From the NCBI RefSeq assembly GCF_024704725.1, contig NZ_JALIQS010000003.1, positions 496,001-560,000 on the forward strand: a stretch of 64,000 nt of DNA, written 5' to 3'. Below, piece after piece: positions 19,994 to 28,333 of the stretch (position 1 is its first letter; every line of letters starts with the position of its first letter). Source of the DNA: Shinella sp. CPCC 101442 (GTDB lineage: Bacteria; Pseudomonadota; Alphaproteobacteria; Rhizobiales; Rhizobiaceae). The translations under genes and the position numbers were made by a program. The notes below the pieces were generated by a model, which had not been told where the DNA came from, made no database searches, and saw only the letters and a list, made by a program, of their open reading frames with translations.

Positions 19994-20075
19994 GATCCGT
20001 GAATGTTCCCAACGGTTTGAACAATGTTATAAGGCGATCGGGTTTGACCCGTGCGATAACGATATGAGGGATGAC

Positions 20076-20477
20076 ATGCCAGCAAAAGAGACGATCCGCG
20101 CCTATTACGATGCTTTCAACAGGCAGGATATGGAGGCCTTCTTCGATCTCTTGCATGACGATGTCGTCCACGACATCAACCAGGGCGGCCGCCAGGTCGG
20201 CAAGGACGCCTTTCGCGACTTCATGGCGCACATGAACCGCAGCTACCGCGAGACGCTGACCGATATCGTCATCATGTCGAGCGAGGACGGCCGGCGCGGT
20301 GCTGCTGAATTCGTCGTCAACGGCCAGTATCTGGCGACCGACGAGGGCCTGCCGGAAGCCAACGGCCAGACCTATGTGCTGCCGGCCGGCGCCTTTTTCG
20401 AGATCCGCGACGGCAAGGTCGCCCGTATCTCGAACACCTACAATCTCAATGACTGGATCGCTCAGGTCGGCGCCTGA
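20076..20477 (+). CDS. SnoaL/NTF2-like ketosteroid-isomerase-related protein
   Basis: 133-residue single-domain protein with the cone-shaped NTF2-like fold signature: IRAYYDAFNRQDMEAFFDLL near the N-terminus, then DDVVHDINQGG and FFEIRDGKVARISNTYNLNDWI at the C-terminus. Such proteins act as small hydrolases, isomerases or binding proteins, and no substrate can be assigned. GAGGG at 20066-20070 supports ATG 20076 over ATG 20064. Its last 16 bases overlap the convergent serine hydrolase gene. Confidence 0.82.
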   Translation: MPAKETIRAYYDAFNRQDMEAFFDLLHDDVVHDINQGGRQVGKDAFRDFMAHMNRSYRETLTDIVIMSSEDGRRGAAEFVVNGQYLATDEGLPEANGQTYVLPAGAFFEIRDGKVARISNTYNLNDWIAQVGA

Positions 20478-21865
20478 ACCGTCGCGTCCTTGGCATCCAC
20501 GATATCGAGGATGCGCCTGATCAGCGGCTGGGGCTCGTAACCGAGCTTCGATGGCGTCAGCCCCAGCCGGATGACCGCAAGCTTCTTCGAGGGAATGACG
20601 GTGGCCGACTGGCCGTCATGCCCGCGTAGCCAGAATGTATCGGCCGGCAGACCATGCTCGGCATCGCTTTTGGCACCCGGTCCCTTGAGCCAGGTCTGCA
20701 TCTGGCTGTAGGTGCCGGCGGACGCCTTGCTTGGTGTCCCCATGGCCGCGACAAAACCTTCCGGCAGCAGCCGCTCGCCCTTCCACACGCCATCGTTCAA
20801 GAGCAGCAGGGAGAACCGCGCCCAGTCGCGCGCCGTCGCATACATGTAGGACGAGCCGACGAAGATGCCGGTCTCGTCCGGCTCCAGCACTGCGCTTGCC
20901 ATGCCGAGCGGCCCGAACAGCGCCTTCGTCGGAAAGGACAACGCCTGGCTGCGCCCGGAAAGCGCGCTCATCCAGATGCGCGACAAAAGCAGAGCCGTGC
21001 CGCTGGAGTAGTTGAACCGCTCGCCGGGATTGGCTTCCGCTGGCAGCGACAGCACGAAGCGCGTCATGTCGGGCTCGAGATAGAGCATGCGCGTCACGTC
21101 GGCGACGTCACCGTAGTTCTCGTTGAAGGCAAGCCCGCTTTCCATGGCAAGCAGCTGGCCAAGCGTGATGGTGGAGCGCGCATCGCCCCGCCAATCCGGG
21201 AAGAGATTGTTCAACTGCGGCGTGAACGCGCCCGCCTGCATCAGCCGGCCCAGCAGGGCGGCGTTGACCGACTTGGTCATCGACCAGCCGAGAAGCGGCA
21301 TCGTGGCGTCGAAACCGTCGCCATAGGCTTCCGCGACGATGCGGCCGTCATGCACCACGACGATCGCGCGCATGCCGGGACCGGTCAATTCGGCATCCTC
21401 AAGCAGAGCGGCAATCGCCGCATTCATCGCGACACTTTCGCCATCCGGCCAGAGGATCGCAGGATCACCTGCCGGTATCTTCGGCAACCTTACATCCGAG
21501 ATCGCCTGCCGTGCGGCACGGAAATCGCCATCCGGCACGCTGGAGCAACCGAACCCCTCGTGCCATGCGGCATAACCCGGTGCGAACAGACCGAAGAGAT
21601 GGGTCGTTACGGTCTTCTCCGTGAAATCGACATCCTGCCGCATCAGTCTCAACAGCGGATGGCCGGGCGCCTGCACGTCCTCGGCAAGAACCTGCCGGGC
21701 GTCACGGCCGGACACGAAAACGCTGGAGCAGACGATCTTGGCCGCATAGCCGGAGCCGACGCTGAGCAGTGCGGGCGGCGATACGATGAGCCAGCTCGCC
21801 CCCACCACCACGGTGAGGACAAGAAGCGAAAGCATCCAAGCGGCCAGCCTGTAGAATCGTCTCAT
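20462..21865 (-). CDS. Membrane-anchored serine hydrolase, class C beta-lactamase / 6-aminohexanoate-dimer hydrolase-like
   Basis: 467-residue member of the beta-lactamase-like serine hydrolases. A single N-terminal hydrophobic helix follows MRRFYRLAAW. The catalytic SxxK motif is SMTK (in LLGWSMTKSVNAALL), a YSS triad (RFNYSSGTALL) stands where class C enzymes have YxN, and HDGQ (WLRGHDGQSATV) matches the third motif. Family members hydrolyse esters or linear amides more often than antibiotics, so resistance should not be assumed. GGAGGGG precedes ATG 21865. Its 3' end overlaps the convergent NTF2-like gene. Confidence 0.86.
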   Translation of the reverse strand: MRRFYRLAAWMLSLLVLTVVVGASWLIVSPPALLSVGSGYAAKIVCSSVFVSGRDARQVLAEDVQAPGHPLLRLMRQDVDFTEKTVTTHLFGLFAPGYAAWHEGFGCSSVPDGDFRAARQAISDVRLPKIPAGDPAILWPDGESVAMNAAIAALLEDAELTGPGMRAIVVVHDGRIVAEAYGDGFDATMPLLGWSMTKSVNAALLGRLMQAGAFTPQLNNLFPDWRGDARSTITLGQLLAMESGLAFNENYGDVADVTRMLYLEPDMTRFVLSLPAEANPGERFNYSSGTALLLSRIWMSALSGRSQALSFPTKALFGPLGMASAVLEPDETGIFVGSSYMYATARDWARFSLLLLNDGVWKGERLLPEGFVAAMGTPSKASAGTYSQMQTWLKGPGAKSDAEHGLPADTFWLRGHDGQSATVIPSKKLAVIRLGLTPSKLGYEPQPLIRRILDIVDAKDATVQAPT

Positions 21866-21930
21866 CGAGGCCCCTCCGTCCAAGCCAGAGACAATCAGGA
21901 TTTGACTGTCATGAAAAGGCTTTTTGCGCC

Positions 21931-23493
21931 TCAGGCCGAAAGCCTGTTTTCCGGTTTCTGAAGAAGACGCCGGACATCGCCCGCCCCGACCGGCGCAGAA
22001 ATCAGGAAACCCTGCGCCTCGGAAGCGCCACGCTGACGGATGAAATCGAGCTGGCCCTCGGTCTCGATCCCCTCCACCGTCGTCGCGACCTGGAAGGTCT
22101 GGCCGAGCTTGAGAATGATATCGACAAGCTCCGCGTCACGCTTGGTCTCCATCATCGCCCGCGCGAAGGAGCGGTCGATCTTCAACTGGTCGATGGGGAA
22201 CGCCCTGAGATTGTTGATCGAGGAGAAGCCGACGCCGAAATCGTCGAGCGCGACGCGCACTCCATAGTCGCGAAGCTCGCACAGGCTTTCGCGGATGACC
22301 GTCTCGTCGACGGAAAAGACCGACTCCGTCACCTCGATCGTCAGGCGTCCCGGTGCGAGACCACTCTCGGCGAGGCACTGCTTCACATAGTCGACGAAGG
22401 CGCGATCCTTGAACTGATCCCCCACGACATTGACGGCCACGCCCGCCGGCGCCGGCCAATTGGCCGCTTCGCGGCAGGCCTCCCGTACCACCCAGTTGCC
22501 GAGCGGCAGGATCAGTCCGGTCTTTTCCGCGACCGGAATGAAGACCGCCGGCATGATCCGTCCCTTTTCGGGATGCTGCCAGCGTAGCAGCGCCTCGAAG
22601 GAGCGCACCACACGGCTCTCGACGCCGACGATCGGCTGGTACTCGAGGAAGAATTCATCGGCATCGAGCGCCTTGGCGAGATCGCGTTCGATTTCTGCCC
22701 GCGCCAGCACGTCGGCGGCAAGGGCGGCATCGAAGAAGCGGAAGCCGCTGCCATGCGCCTCCTTGGCCTCATAGAGCGCGACATCGGCGCGCTTCAGCAG
22801 TTCGGACATCGACGTATCGTCCGCCTCCATGAAGGTGACACCGATGCTGCAGCCACTGGTGACACGGTTGCGCTTCAGCTCGAACGGCTCCTCGAAGAGC
22901 GTGCAGATCGTGCGGCAGACATTCTCGATCTTGCCCTCGGACGGATGCCCCGCGATCGTCACCACGAATTCGTCGCCACCGAGCCGGTAGACGCGGGCGA
23001 CCGTGGAGAGTGCGCGCCGCAGCCGATCGGCAATCGCCTCCAGCAGCGCGTCGCCCGCATCATGGCCAAGACTGTCATTGACGAACTTGAAGCGATCGAG
23101 ATCGATGAGCAGTAACGCCGGTCGCGCATCCTCATCCTCATCCTCCACCGCAGCCTGGATGTCCCGCTCCAGGCAGAAGCGGTTGCCGAGCCCGGTCAGC
23201 CGGTCATGATAGGCATCGTGCGACAACCGCTGTTCCGTCTGCCGCCGCTGGGCAAGCTCTTCGATGAGCTGCGCCTTGGAGCGGCCGATCTGGTAGAAAC
23301 CGACGCCGAAAAACACCGGCATGAGGGCGAGCGCCGTCGCGGTGGGAGCGGAAAAGCCAAAAAGACTGGCCTGCGTTTCATCACGCAAAAGCTGGTCGGC
23401 GGCAAAACACAGGGTTGGAAGGAAAGCTCCGAAAACGGACCCCGTCAGCGCATAACGCTGCTCGATCCTCGGCAACAAGGTTTTCAACATCAT
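21931..23493 (-). CDS. GGDEF-EAL cyclic-di-GMP signalling protein
   Basis: 520-residue membrane protein. Two hydrophobic segments near 18-33 and 51-67 are joined by a short loop, so there is no large sensor domain. The GGDEF domain is at about 92-255 with an intact GGDEF at 172-176. An RxxD inhibitory site is not present five residues upstream. The EAL domain is at about 265-515 with EALLRW from 300, DDFGVGFSSI and EGIETEGQL, so metal ligands appear intact. It could both make and degrade c-di-GMP; sequence alone does not decide the net activity. Confidence 0.93.
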   Translation of the reverse strand: MMLKTLLPRIEQRYALTGSVFGAFLPTLCFAADQLLRDETQASLFGFSAPTATALALMPVFFGVGFYQIGRSKAQLIEELAQRRQTEQRLSHDAYHDRLTGLGNRFCLERDIQAAVEDEDEDARPALLLIDLDRFKFVNDSLGHDAGDALLEAIADRLRRALSTVARVYRLGGDEFVVTIAGHPSEGKIENVCRTICTLFEEPFELKRNRVTSGCSIGVTFMEADDTSMSELLKRADVALYEAKEAHGSGFRFFDAALAADVLARAEIERDLAKALDADEFFLEYQPIVGVESRVVRSFEALLRWQHPEKGRIMPAVFIPVAEKTGLILPLGNWVVREACREAANWPAPAGVAVNVVGDQFKDRAFVDYVKQCLAESGLAPGRLTIEVTESVFSVDETVIRESLCELRDYGVRVALDDFGVGFSSINNLRAFPIDQLKIDRSFARAMMETKRDAELVDIILKLGQTFQVATTVEGIETEGQLDFIRQRGASEAQGFLISAPVGAGDVRRLLQKPENRLSA

Positions 23494-23724
23494 GTAACCC
23501 TAAACCGTTGTTATCATGACAACAGGGTGCGTGCGAACCGCCATCGGCCCGGTGATGTTTCTAGCCGACAAACAATGACAGAGTGTTAAGCGAAGGTTGG
23601 CGTTCACCTGCCAGATTCAGCGGGTCCAAATTTCTTCGGAACACTCGGCGCCTATGTGCGTTGGAACCATGTTGTCATTCGCGTGCGGGGCTTTGCGCGA
23701 GTATCGAGTGAAAAGGACCATCAC

Positions 23725-24393
23725 ATGAAATCCATCATTTTCGGTGCCGCCGGCATCCTCGTCACCGCCAGCGCGCTGCCGGCTTTCGCGGCTGACATGA
23801 CCATCGCCGAACCGCCCGTGGAAACGCCCATCGTGGAGGCGGCACCCGGCATTTACGACTGGGGCGGTTTCTATGTCGGTGTGAACACCGGCTATGCCTG
23901 GACCGGCGTCAATTCCGACGGCCCGGCGCCGGCCATCGACCAGCGCATCGGCGGTTTCGCGCTCGGCGCCTTCGCCGGCTACAACGTCTTCAACGATGGC
24001 TGGGTCTACGGCGTTGAAGCCGATGTCAAACACGACTTCAACAATGATCGCTTCGCTTCCGGCGGCACGACCTACGAGGCGGAGACGAAATGGGGCGGGT
24101 CGGTCCGCGCGCGTCTCGGCTATGCCTTCGACCGCACGCTGGTCTATGCGACGGGCGGCTGGGCCTTCACCAATGCCGCACTCGAAAACGTCGATACCGG
24201 CGTGAAGGAAAAGGATACGTCCCATGGCTGGACGGTCGGCGCCGGCGTCGAGCAGGCCTTTACCGACACCGTGGCCGGACGCCTTGAATATCGCTACACC
24301 GACTATCGCAGCTCCGACATCTTCCAGGCTGCGGGCCGGGACGGCGATCTCGATTCGCATTCCATCATGCTCGGCGTCAGCATGAAATTCTGA
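23725..24393 (+). CDS. Outer-membrane beta-barrel protein, Omp25/RopB-like
   Basis: 222-residue protein with a signal peptide ending in LPAFAADM, then a predicted eight-stranded barrel typical of OMP25/Omp31 proteins of Rhizobiales. Family landmarks are YDWGGFYVGVNTGYAW, GFALGAFAGYNV, and the C-terminal SHSIMLGVSMKF ending in Phe, the usual outer-membrane assembly signal. AAGGA lies nine bases before ATG 23725. Monocistronic, with its own terminator. Confidence 0.92.
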   Translation: MKSIIFGAAGILVTASALPAFAADMTIAEPPVETPIVEAAPGIYDWGGFYVGVNTGYAWTGVNSDGPAPAIDQRIGGFALGAFAGYNVFNDGWVYGVEADVKHDFNNDRFASGGTTYEAETKWGGSVRARLGYAFDRTLVYATGGWAFTNAALENVDTGVKEKDTSHGWTVGAGVEQAFTDTVAGRLEYRYTDYRSSDIFQAAGRDGDLDSHSIMLGVSMKF

Positions 24394-24402
24394 CCGGCAA
24401 TC

Positions 24403-24428
24403 CGGGCGGCGTTCGCGTCGCCCGTTTT
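24403..24428 (+). terminator. Rho-independent terminator of the Omp25-like gene
   Basis: A nine-pair stem (24403-24411 with 24416-24424, one G-T pair) closed by a TTCG tetraloop and followed by TTTT at 24425-24428, ten bases after the stop codon. Confidence 0.8.
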
Positions 24429-24552
24429 AACCGACCGCTAACCGTAATTTTACGAAAATCCGCGATAGGTCGAGGACCTGTCTCGCGCGCTCCCCTTTAC
24501 GGCCCGCTTCGTTCGAGGCAGGATCGGTAATCGCGCGAACCACGGGACCTCC

Positions 24553-25332
24553 ATGCGTCGGCTCATTCTGGCTTTGCTGCCTCTCGCCCTCCTCGCCACA
24601 TCGTGCTCCACCACCGATTACGACCTCGTGTCGACGGCATCGGTTCCGCCCCGCTTCGAAGACAAGGATCCGCAGGATTTCGGCGCACGCACGCCGCATC
24701 GCCATCAGGTGCACGGCATCGACGTCTCCAAGTGGAACGGCGATATCGACTGGCCTTCGGTGAAGAGCGGCGGCGTCTCCTTCGCCTTCCTGAAGGCGAC
24801 CGAGGGCACGGACCGCATCGACGCCCGCTTTGGCGAATACTGGCGCGGCGCGCGCGCCGCCGGCTTGGCCCATGCGCCCTATCATTTCTATTATTTCTGC
24901 TCGACGGCGGATGCCCAGGCCGACTGGTTCATCGCCAATGTGCCGAAGGAGGCCGTGCAGCTTCCCCCCGTTCTGGACGCCGAATGGAACCCGGACTCGC
25001 CCACCTGCACGACCCGCCCGCCGGCGGACGAGGTGCGCACCGCGCTGCAGCGCTTCATGGACCGCCTCGAAAAGCACTACGGCAAACGGCCGATCATCTA
25101 CACCACGGTCGATTTCCACCGCGACAATCTCGTCGGCCATTTCGAAGGCTATCATTTCTGGCTGCGCTCGGTGGCGAACCATCCGGAAAACATCTATTCG
25201 GCGCGCAAATGGGCCTTCTGGCAATATACCTCGACGGGCGTTGTGCCGGGCATTTCGACGAACACGGACATCAACGTCTTTGCTGGCTCCGCCAAGAACT
25301 GGAACACGTGGGTCGCCTCGGTCTCCCGCTAG
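24553..25332 (+). CDS. Lipoprotein lysozyme, glycoside hydrolase family 25
   Basis: 259-residue predicted lipoprotein (lipobox ATSC, Cys18) with a GH25 muramidase domain from about 53. Catalytic acidic residues fit Asp57 (HGIDVSKW), Glu84 (LKATEG), Asp142 and Glu144 (VLDAEW). GH25 enzymes cut the MurNAc-GlcNAc bond of peptidoglycan. A periplasm-facing lipidated form suits wall turnover, not defence. Followed by a clear terminator. Confidence 0.93.
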   Translation: MRRLILALLPLALLATSCSTTDYDLVSTASVPPRFEDKDPQDFGARTPHRHQVHGIDVSKWNGDIDWPSVKSGGVSFAFLKATEGTDRIDARFGEYWRGARAAGLAHAPYHFYYFCSTADAQADWFIANVPKEAVQLPPVLDAEWNPDSPTCTTRPPADEVRTALQRFMDRLEKHYGKRPIIYTTVDFHRDNLVGHFEGYHFWLRSVANHPENIYSARKWAFWQYTSTGVVPGISTNTDINVFAGSAKNWNTWVASVSR

Positions 25333-25351
25333 GTCCGTAAACAATTGCGTG

Positions 25352-25390
25352 AAAAGGGCGACCGCCCGCTGCGGTTGCCCTTTTCTTCTT
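25352..25390 (+). terminator. Rho-independent terminator of the GH25 gene
   Basis: A 14-pair stem with one G-T wobble (AAAAGGGCGACCGC at 25352-25365 with GCGGTTGCCCTTTT at 25371-25384) runs into TTTTCTTCTT. Confidence 0.85.
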
Positions 25391-25503
25391 GCTTCCGTCA
25401 CATTCATTTGAGACAGCCGGGCAACCAGAGCCCGCCGGACAGAGCTTGCGACGACGGGCACCATCGAAGACAGCAGGGCAACGGACCCTTAGGGAGTATT
25501 GAG

Positions 25504-26712
25504 ATGCGGCTGAACCTGAAGACGACACTTGCAGCTGGCCTGACGGCCCTTCTTTTCGCCGGCGCCGCGCACGCCCAGACGGCGACCGCGACGGCACCGG
25601 CCTGCGGTGGCGATCTCGACGCATTCCTTCAGGGCGTGAAGGCTGAGGCCCAGACGCTCGGCGTTTCCGCCGAGGTTGCCGACCGCGCGCTCGCCGGTGC
25701 GGCTCTCGACCCGAAGGTCTTGTCGCGTGACCGCGCACAGGGCGTCTTCCGCCAGACCTTCCTTGAATTCTCCAAGCGCACGGTCAGCCAGGCCCGCCTC
25801 GATATCGGCCGCAAGAAGCTGAAGGAGCTTTCCGGCGTCTTCGGCCGCGCCGAGCAGGAGTTCGGCGTGCCCGGCCCTGTCATCGCCGCCTTCTGGGCCA
25901 TGGAAACCGACTTCGGCGCCGTGCAGGGCGATTTCATCACCCGCAACGCCCTCGTGACGCTCGCACACGACTGCCGCCGTCCGGAAATCTTTCGCCCGCA
26001 GCTTCTCGCGGCCATCGAGATGGTCGGGCACGGCGATCTCGACCCGAACGGTACGACGGGCGCCTGGGCCGGTGAAATCGGCCAGGTGCAGATGCTGCCG
26101 CGCGACATCATCGCCTATGGCGTGGATGGCGACGGCGATGGCCACATCGACGTCAAGCGGAGTTCGCCGGATGCGATCCTGACGGCCGCAAAGTTCATCC
26201 AGAGCCTCGGCTTCACCAAGGGACAGCCCTGGATCCAGGAAGTCTCGGTTCCCGACACCCTGCCCTTCGAAAAGACCGGCCTGCAGTCTGGCATGAAGGC
26301 CGCCGACTGGTTTGCGCTGGGCGTCACGCCGCGCGATGGCGACACCACTTTCGGCAATCTCGAAGCCTCGGTGGTTCTGCCGCAGGGTCGCAATGGCCCG
26401 GCCTTCATGACCTATCCGAACTTCAACATCTATCTCGAATGGAACCAGTCGTTCATCTACACGACCTCGGCCGCCTATTTCGCGACCCGCCTTGCCGGCG
26501 CTCCGCCCTATGAGCGTGGCACTCCGGAAGAGGGCCTCTCTGAAGAGGCCATGAAACAGTTGCAGACCAGGCTGCAGGGTCTCGGCCACGATGTCGGCAA
26601 GATCGACGGCATTCTGGGTTCCGGCACACGCGCGGCCATTCAGAAGGAGCAGCAGCGGCTTGGCCTTCCCGCCGACGGCTGGGCAACGCAAGGCCTGCTT
26701 TCCGCCCTTTGA
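25504..26712 (+). CDS. Lytic murein transglycosylase MltB family with peptidoglycan-binding domain
   Basis: 402-residue periplasmic protein. Signal peptide with cleavage near AHAQ (about 24), then the GH103 MltB domain at about 35-330 with catalytic Glu134 in AAFWAMETDFGAV and the family motif EIGQVQMLPRD. A C-terminal PG_binding_1 domain occupies about 338-400 (QTRLQGLGHDVGKIDGILGSGTRAAIQ). It lacks a lipobox, so it is a soluble MltB relative. ATG 25504 is preferred over the upstream frame because it gives the signal peptide. Confidence 0.93.
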   Translation: MRLNLKTTLAAGLTALLFAGAAHAQTATATAPACGGDLDAFLQGVKAEAQTLGVSAEVADRALAGAALDPKVLSRDRAQGVFRQTFLEFSKRTVSQARLDIGRKKLKELSGVFGRAEQEFGVPGPVIAAFWAMETDFGAVQGDFITRNALVTLAHDCRRPEIFRPQLLAAIEMVGHGDLDPNGTTGAWAGEIGQVQMLPRDIIAYGVDGDGDGHIDVKRSSPDAILTAAKFIQSLGFTKGQPWIQEVSVPDTLPFEKTGLQSGMKAADWFALGVTPRDGDTTFGNLEASVVLPQGRNGPAFMTYPNFNIYLEWNQSFIYTTSAAYFATRLAGAPPYERGTPEEGLSEEAMKQLQTRLQGLGHDVGKIDGILGSGTRAAIQKEQQRLGLPADGWATQGLLSAL

Positions 26713-26828
26713 CGAAATCGGGTGGCGGTTGCCCGCCCCGGTGCTATGACACCTGACAGACTGAGAGCGGCAGCACGGTCGGACCGGCGGCCGCTCTTCT
26801 CGTTGGTGCATGGATTGGGAGGGGAAAG

Positions 26829-27761
26829 ATGGACAATTCGGTGACGGCACCGGCCCGTATGAACGCGCAGACCTGGGGTCTGCTGGCGCTGCTCGGCATG
26901 ATCTGGGGCGGCTCGTTCTTCTTCGCCCGCGTCGCCGTCGGCCATGTGCCGCCGGCGACGCTCGTGCTGCTGCGGGTCGGCATCGCGGCCCTTGCCCTCC
27001 ATATCTACATCGCCGGCCGCTTCGGGATCTATGAGACGCTGCGCGCCCGCTGGCGGGAGTTCCTGCTGCTCGGCCTCATCAACAATGCCGTGCCGCATAT
27101 GCTGATCTTCCTCGGCCAGACGCAGATCGGCGCAGGCCTCGCCTCCATCCTCAACGCGACGACGCCGATCTTCACCGTGCTCATCGCCAACCAGCTGACG
27201 TCGGACGAAAAGCTCTCCTCCCAAAAGATCGCCGGCTGCCTTATCGGCCTCGTCGGCACGGCCGTACTGATCGGCCCACGGGCACTCGCCCCCTTTACCG
27301 GCGACAGCGGCCCGCCGCTCTGGGCCGTCCTTCTCCCCGTGCTCGCCGCCGTCTCCTACGGGTTCGCCGCGACCTACGGCAAACGTTTCCGCGGCACCGC
27401 CCCGCCGGTCATCGCCGCCGGCCAGCTGACGGCCTCCACGCTCCTCATGCTGCCGGTCTCCTTCGCGCTCGATACACCCTGGCAACTCGCGATGCCCCCT
27501 CTGCCGGCAATCCTTGCCGTGCTCGCGCTCGCGCTCCTCTCCACCGCCTACGGCTACATCCTGTTCTTCCGCATCATGGCTGCCGCCGGCGCCACCAACA
27601 CGTCGCTCGTCACGCTGCTCGTGCCGCCAAGCGCCATTCTCGCCGGCATGCTCTTCCTCGGCGAAACGCTGACGCCGCTCGGCATTCTGGGGATGGCACT
27701 GGTTCTCTTCGGCCTCGTGGTGCTGGACGGACGCCCCGTCGCACGCCTGCGACGGGGCTAG
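26829..27761 (+). CDS. EamA-domain DMT superfamily transporter
   Basis: 310-residue integral membrane protein with about ten hydrophobic segments arranged as two EamA repeats (MIWGGSFFFARVAVGHVPP in the first; VSYGFAATYGKRF in the second). Drug/metabolite transporters commonly export amino acids or metabolites; the substrate is unknown. GGAGGGG lies upstream of ATG 26829. A related EamA gene occurs at 34127, but the two are not adjacent. Confidence 0.88.
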   Translation: MDNSVTAPARMNAQTWGLLALLGMIWGGSFFFARVAVGHVPPATLVLLRVGIAALALHIYIAGRFGIYETLRARWREFLLLGLINNAVPHMLIFLGQTQIGAGLASILNATTPIFTVLIANQLTSDEKLSSQKIAGCLIGLVGTAVLIGPRALAPFTGDSGPPLWAVLLPVLAAVSYGFAATYGKRFRGTAPPVIAAGQLTASTLLMLPVSFALDTPWQLAMPPLPAILAVLALALLSTAYGYILFFRIMAAAGATNTSLVTLLVPPSAILAGMLFLGETLTPLGILGMALVLFGLVVLDGRPVARLRRG

Positions 27762-28104
27762 AGCGAGCCCCGCAAAAACACCCGCGCTGATCTGTCAGGA
27801 AACGCGAGAATGGCTTCAACGACTCACGAGCGGGGGAACAAAAAATCATCCTGATCGTTTCGTTAAACTGCCGCGGTTGCGGAGCCGACCTGCACCAGTA
27901 TGGTAAATGAACAATGTCGGCACACGTCATCTGGTAAGGATTGTGAATTTTTTGCGGCAAGCACAATAGCGCAGAAAATTCAGCGATTTAGCGCTGTGAA
28001 TAACTGCTGGGCGACGCCCGGATGTTGCAATGCAGCAACAAAACGCCTTTCCAACACGCTTTTTTCGGTCGTAGTATCGACCGGTAAACGCAAGGAGGTC
28101 AGCC
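27762..28104. other. Intergenic leader of the small peptide gene
   Basis: Without a convincing gene. The stretch is more AT-rich than its flanks and contains a partial inverted repeat GTTGCAATGCAGCAAC near 28024-28039. It presumably carries the promoter and 5' leader of the 25-residue peptide gene at 28105, but I cannot place -35/-10 elements reliably. Confidence 0.4.
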
Positions 28105-28182
28105 ATGGGACTCACACATTCCTTGAATGTTCTGATGATCAGTGCAGCGTTCCTCTTCGTCGCCACCATGATTTTTATGTAG
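28105..28182 (+). CDS. Small hydrophobic membrane peptide (25 residues)
   Basis: A 25-codon frame ATG 28105 to TAG 28182 with a near-perfect Shine-Dalgarno AAGGAGGT at 28092-28099, five bases before the start. The peptide begins MGLTHSLNVLMISAAF and continues with Leu, Phe, Val, Ile and Met, forming one short membrane-spanning helix with almost no soluble part. It lies alone between a 343-base leader and a strong terminator. The ribosome-binding site and termination signal argue that it is a real gene. Function unknown; small single-helix peptides often regulate transporters or sensor kinases, but nothing here shows that. Confidence 0.72.
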   Translation: MGLTHSLNVLMISAAFLFVATMIFM

Positions 28183-28245
28183 GCGACCAAAGCGCAGTCA
28201 GAGAGGCCGGGGAACAAAACCAACAAACCCTGCCGTACCTATTAA

Positions 28246-28281
28246 AAAATGCATGGCCCCGGAAACGGCGCCATGCATTTT
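28246..28281. terminator. Bidirectional Rho-independent terminator
   Basis: A perfect 12-bp outer stem (AAAATGCATGGC at 28246-28257 with GCCATGCATTTT at 28270-28281) has A-tract and T-tract on its two sides. It can end both the small-peptide transcript on the plus strand and metF on the minus strand. Confidence 0.82.
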
Positions 28282-28308
28282 CGTTTGGATGGCATTTTCA
28301 TTTGGAAG
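28275..28308 (+). repeat. Two-copy 17-bp tandem repeat
   Basis: GCATTTTCGTTTGGATG at 28275-28291 is directly followed by GCATTTTCATTTGGAAG at 28292-28308, differing at two positions. The first copy shares the 3' arm of the terminator. Probably a local slippage duplication. Confidence 0.55.
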
Positions 28309-28333
28309 GCGTCTGCATTCGGAAGCCTGGGCG

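Noticed and set aside
20462-21865. Calling the serine hydrolase an antibiotic-resistance beta-lactamase
   Set aside because: It has the SMTK motif but YSS in place of YxN and a membrane anchor, and resembles the 6-aminohexanoate-dimer hydrolase/esterase branch.
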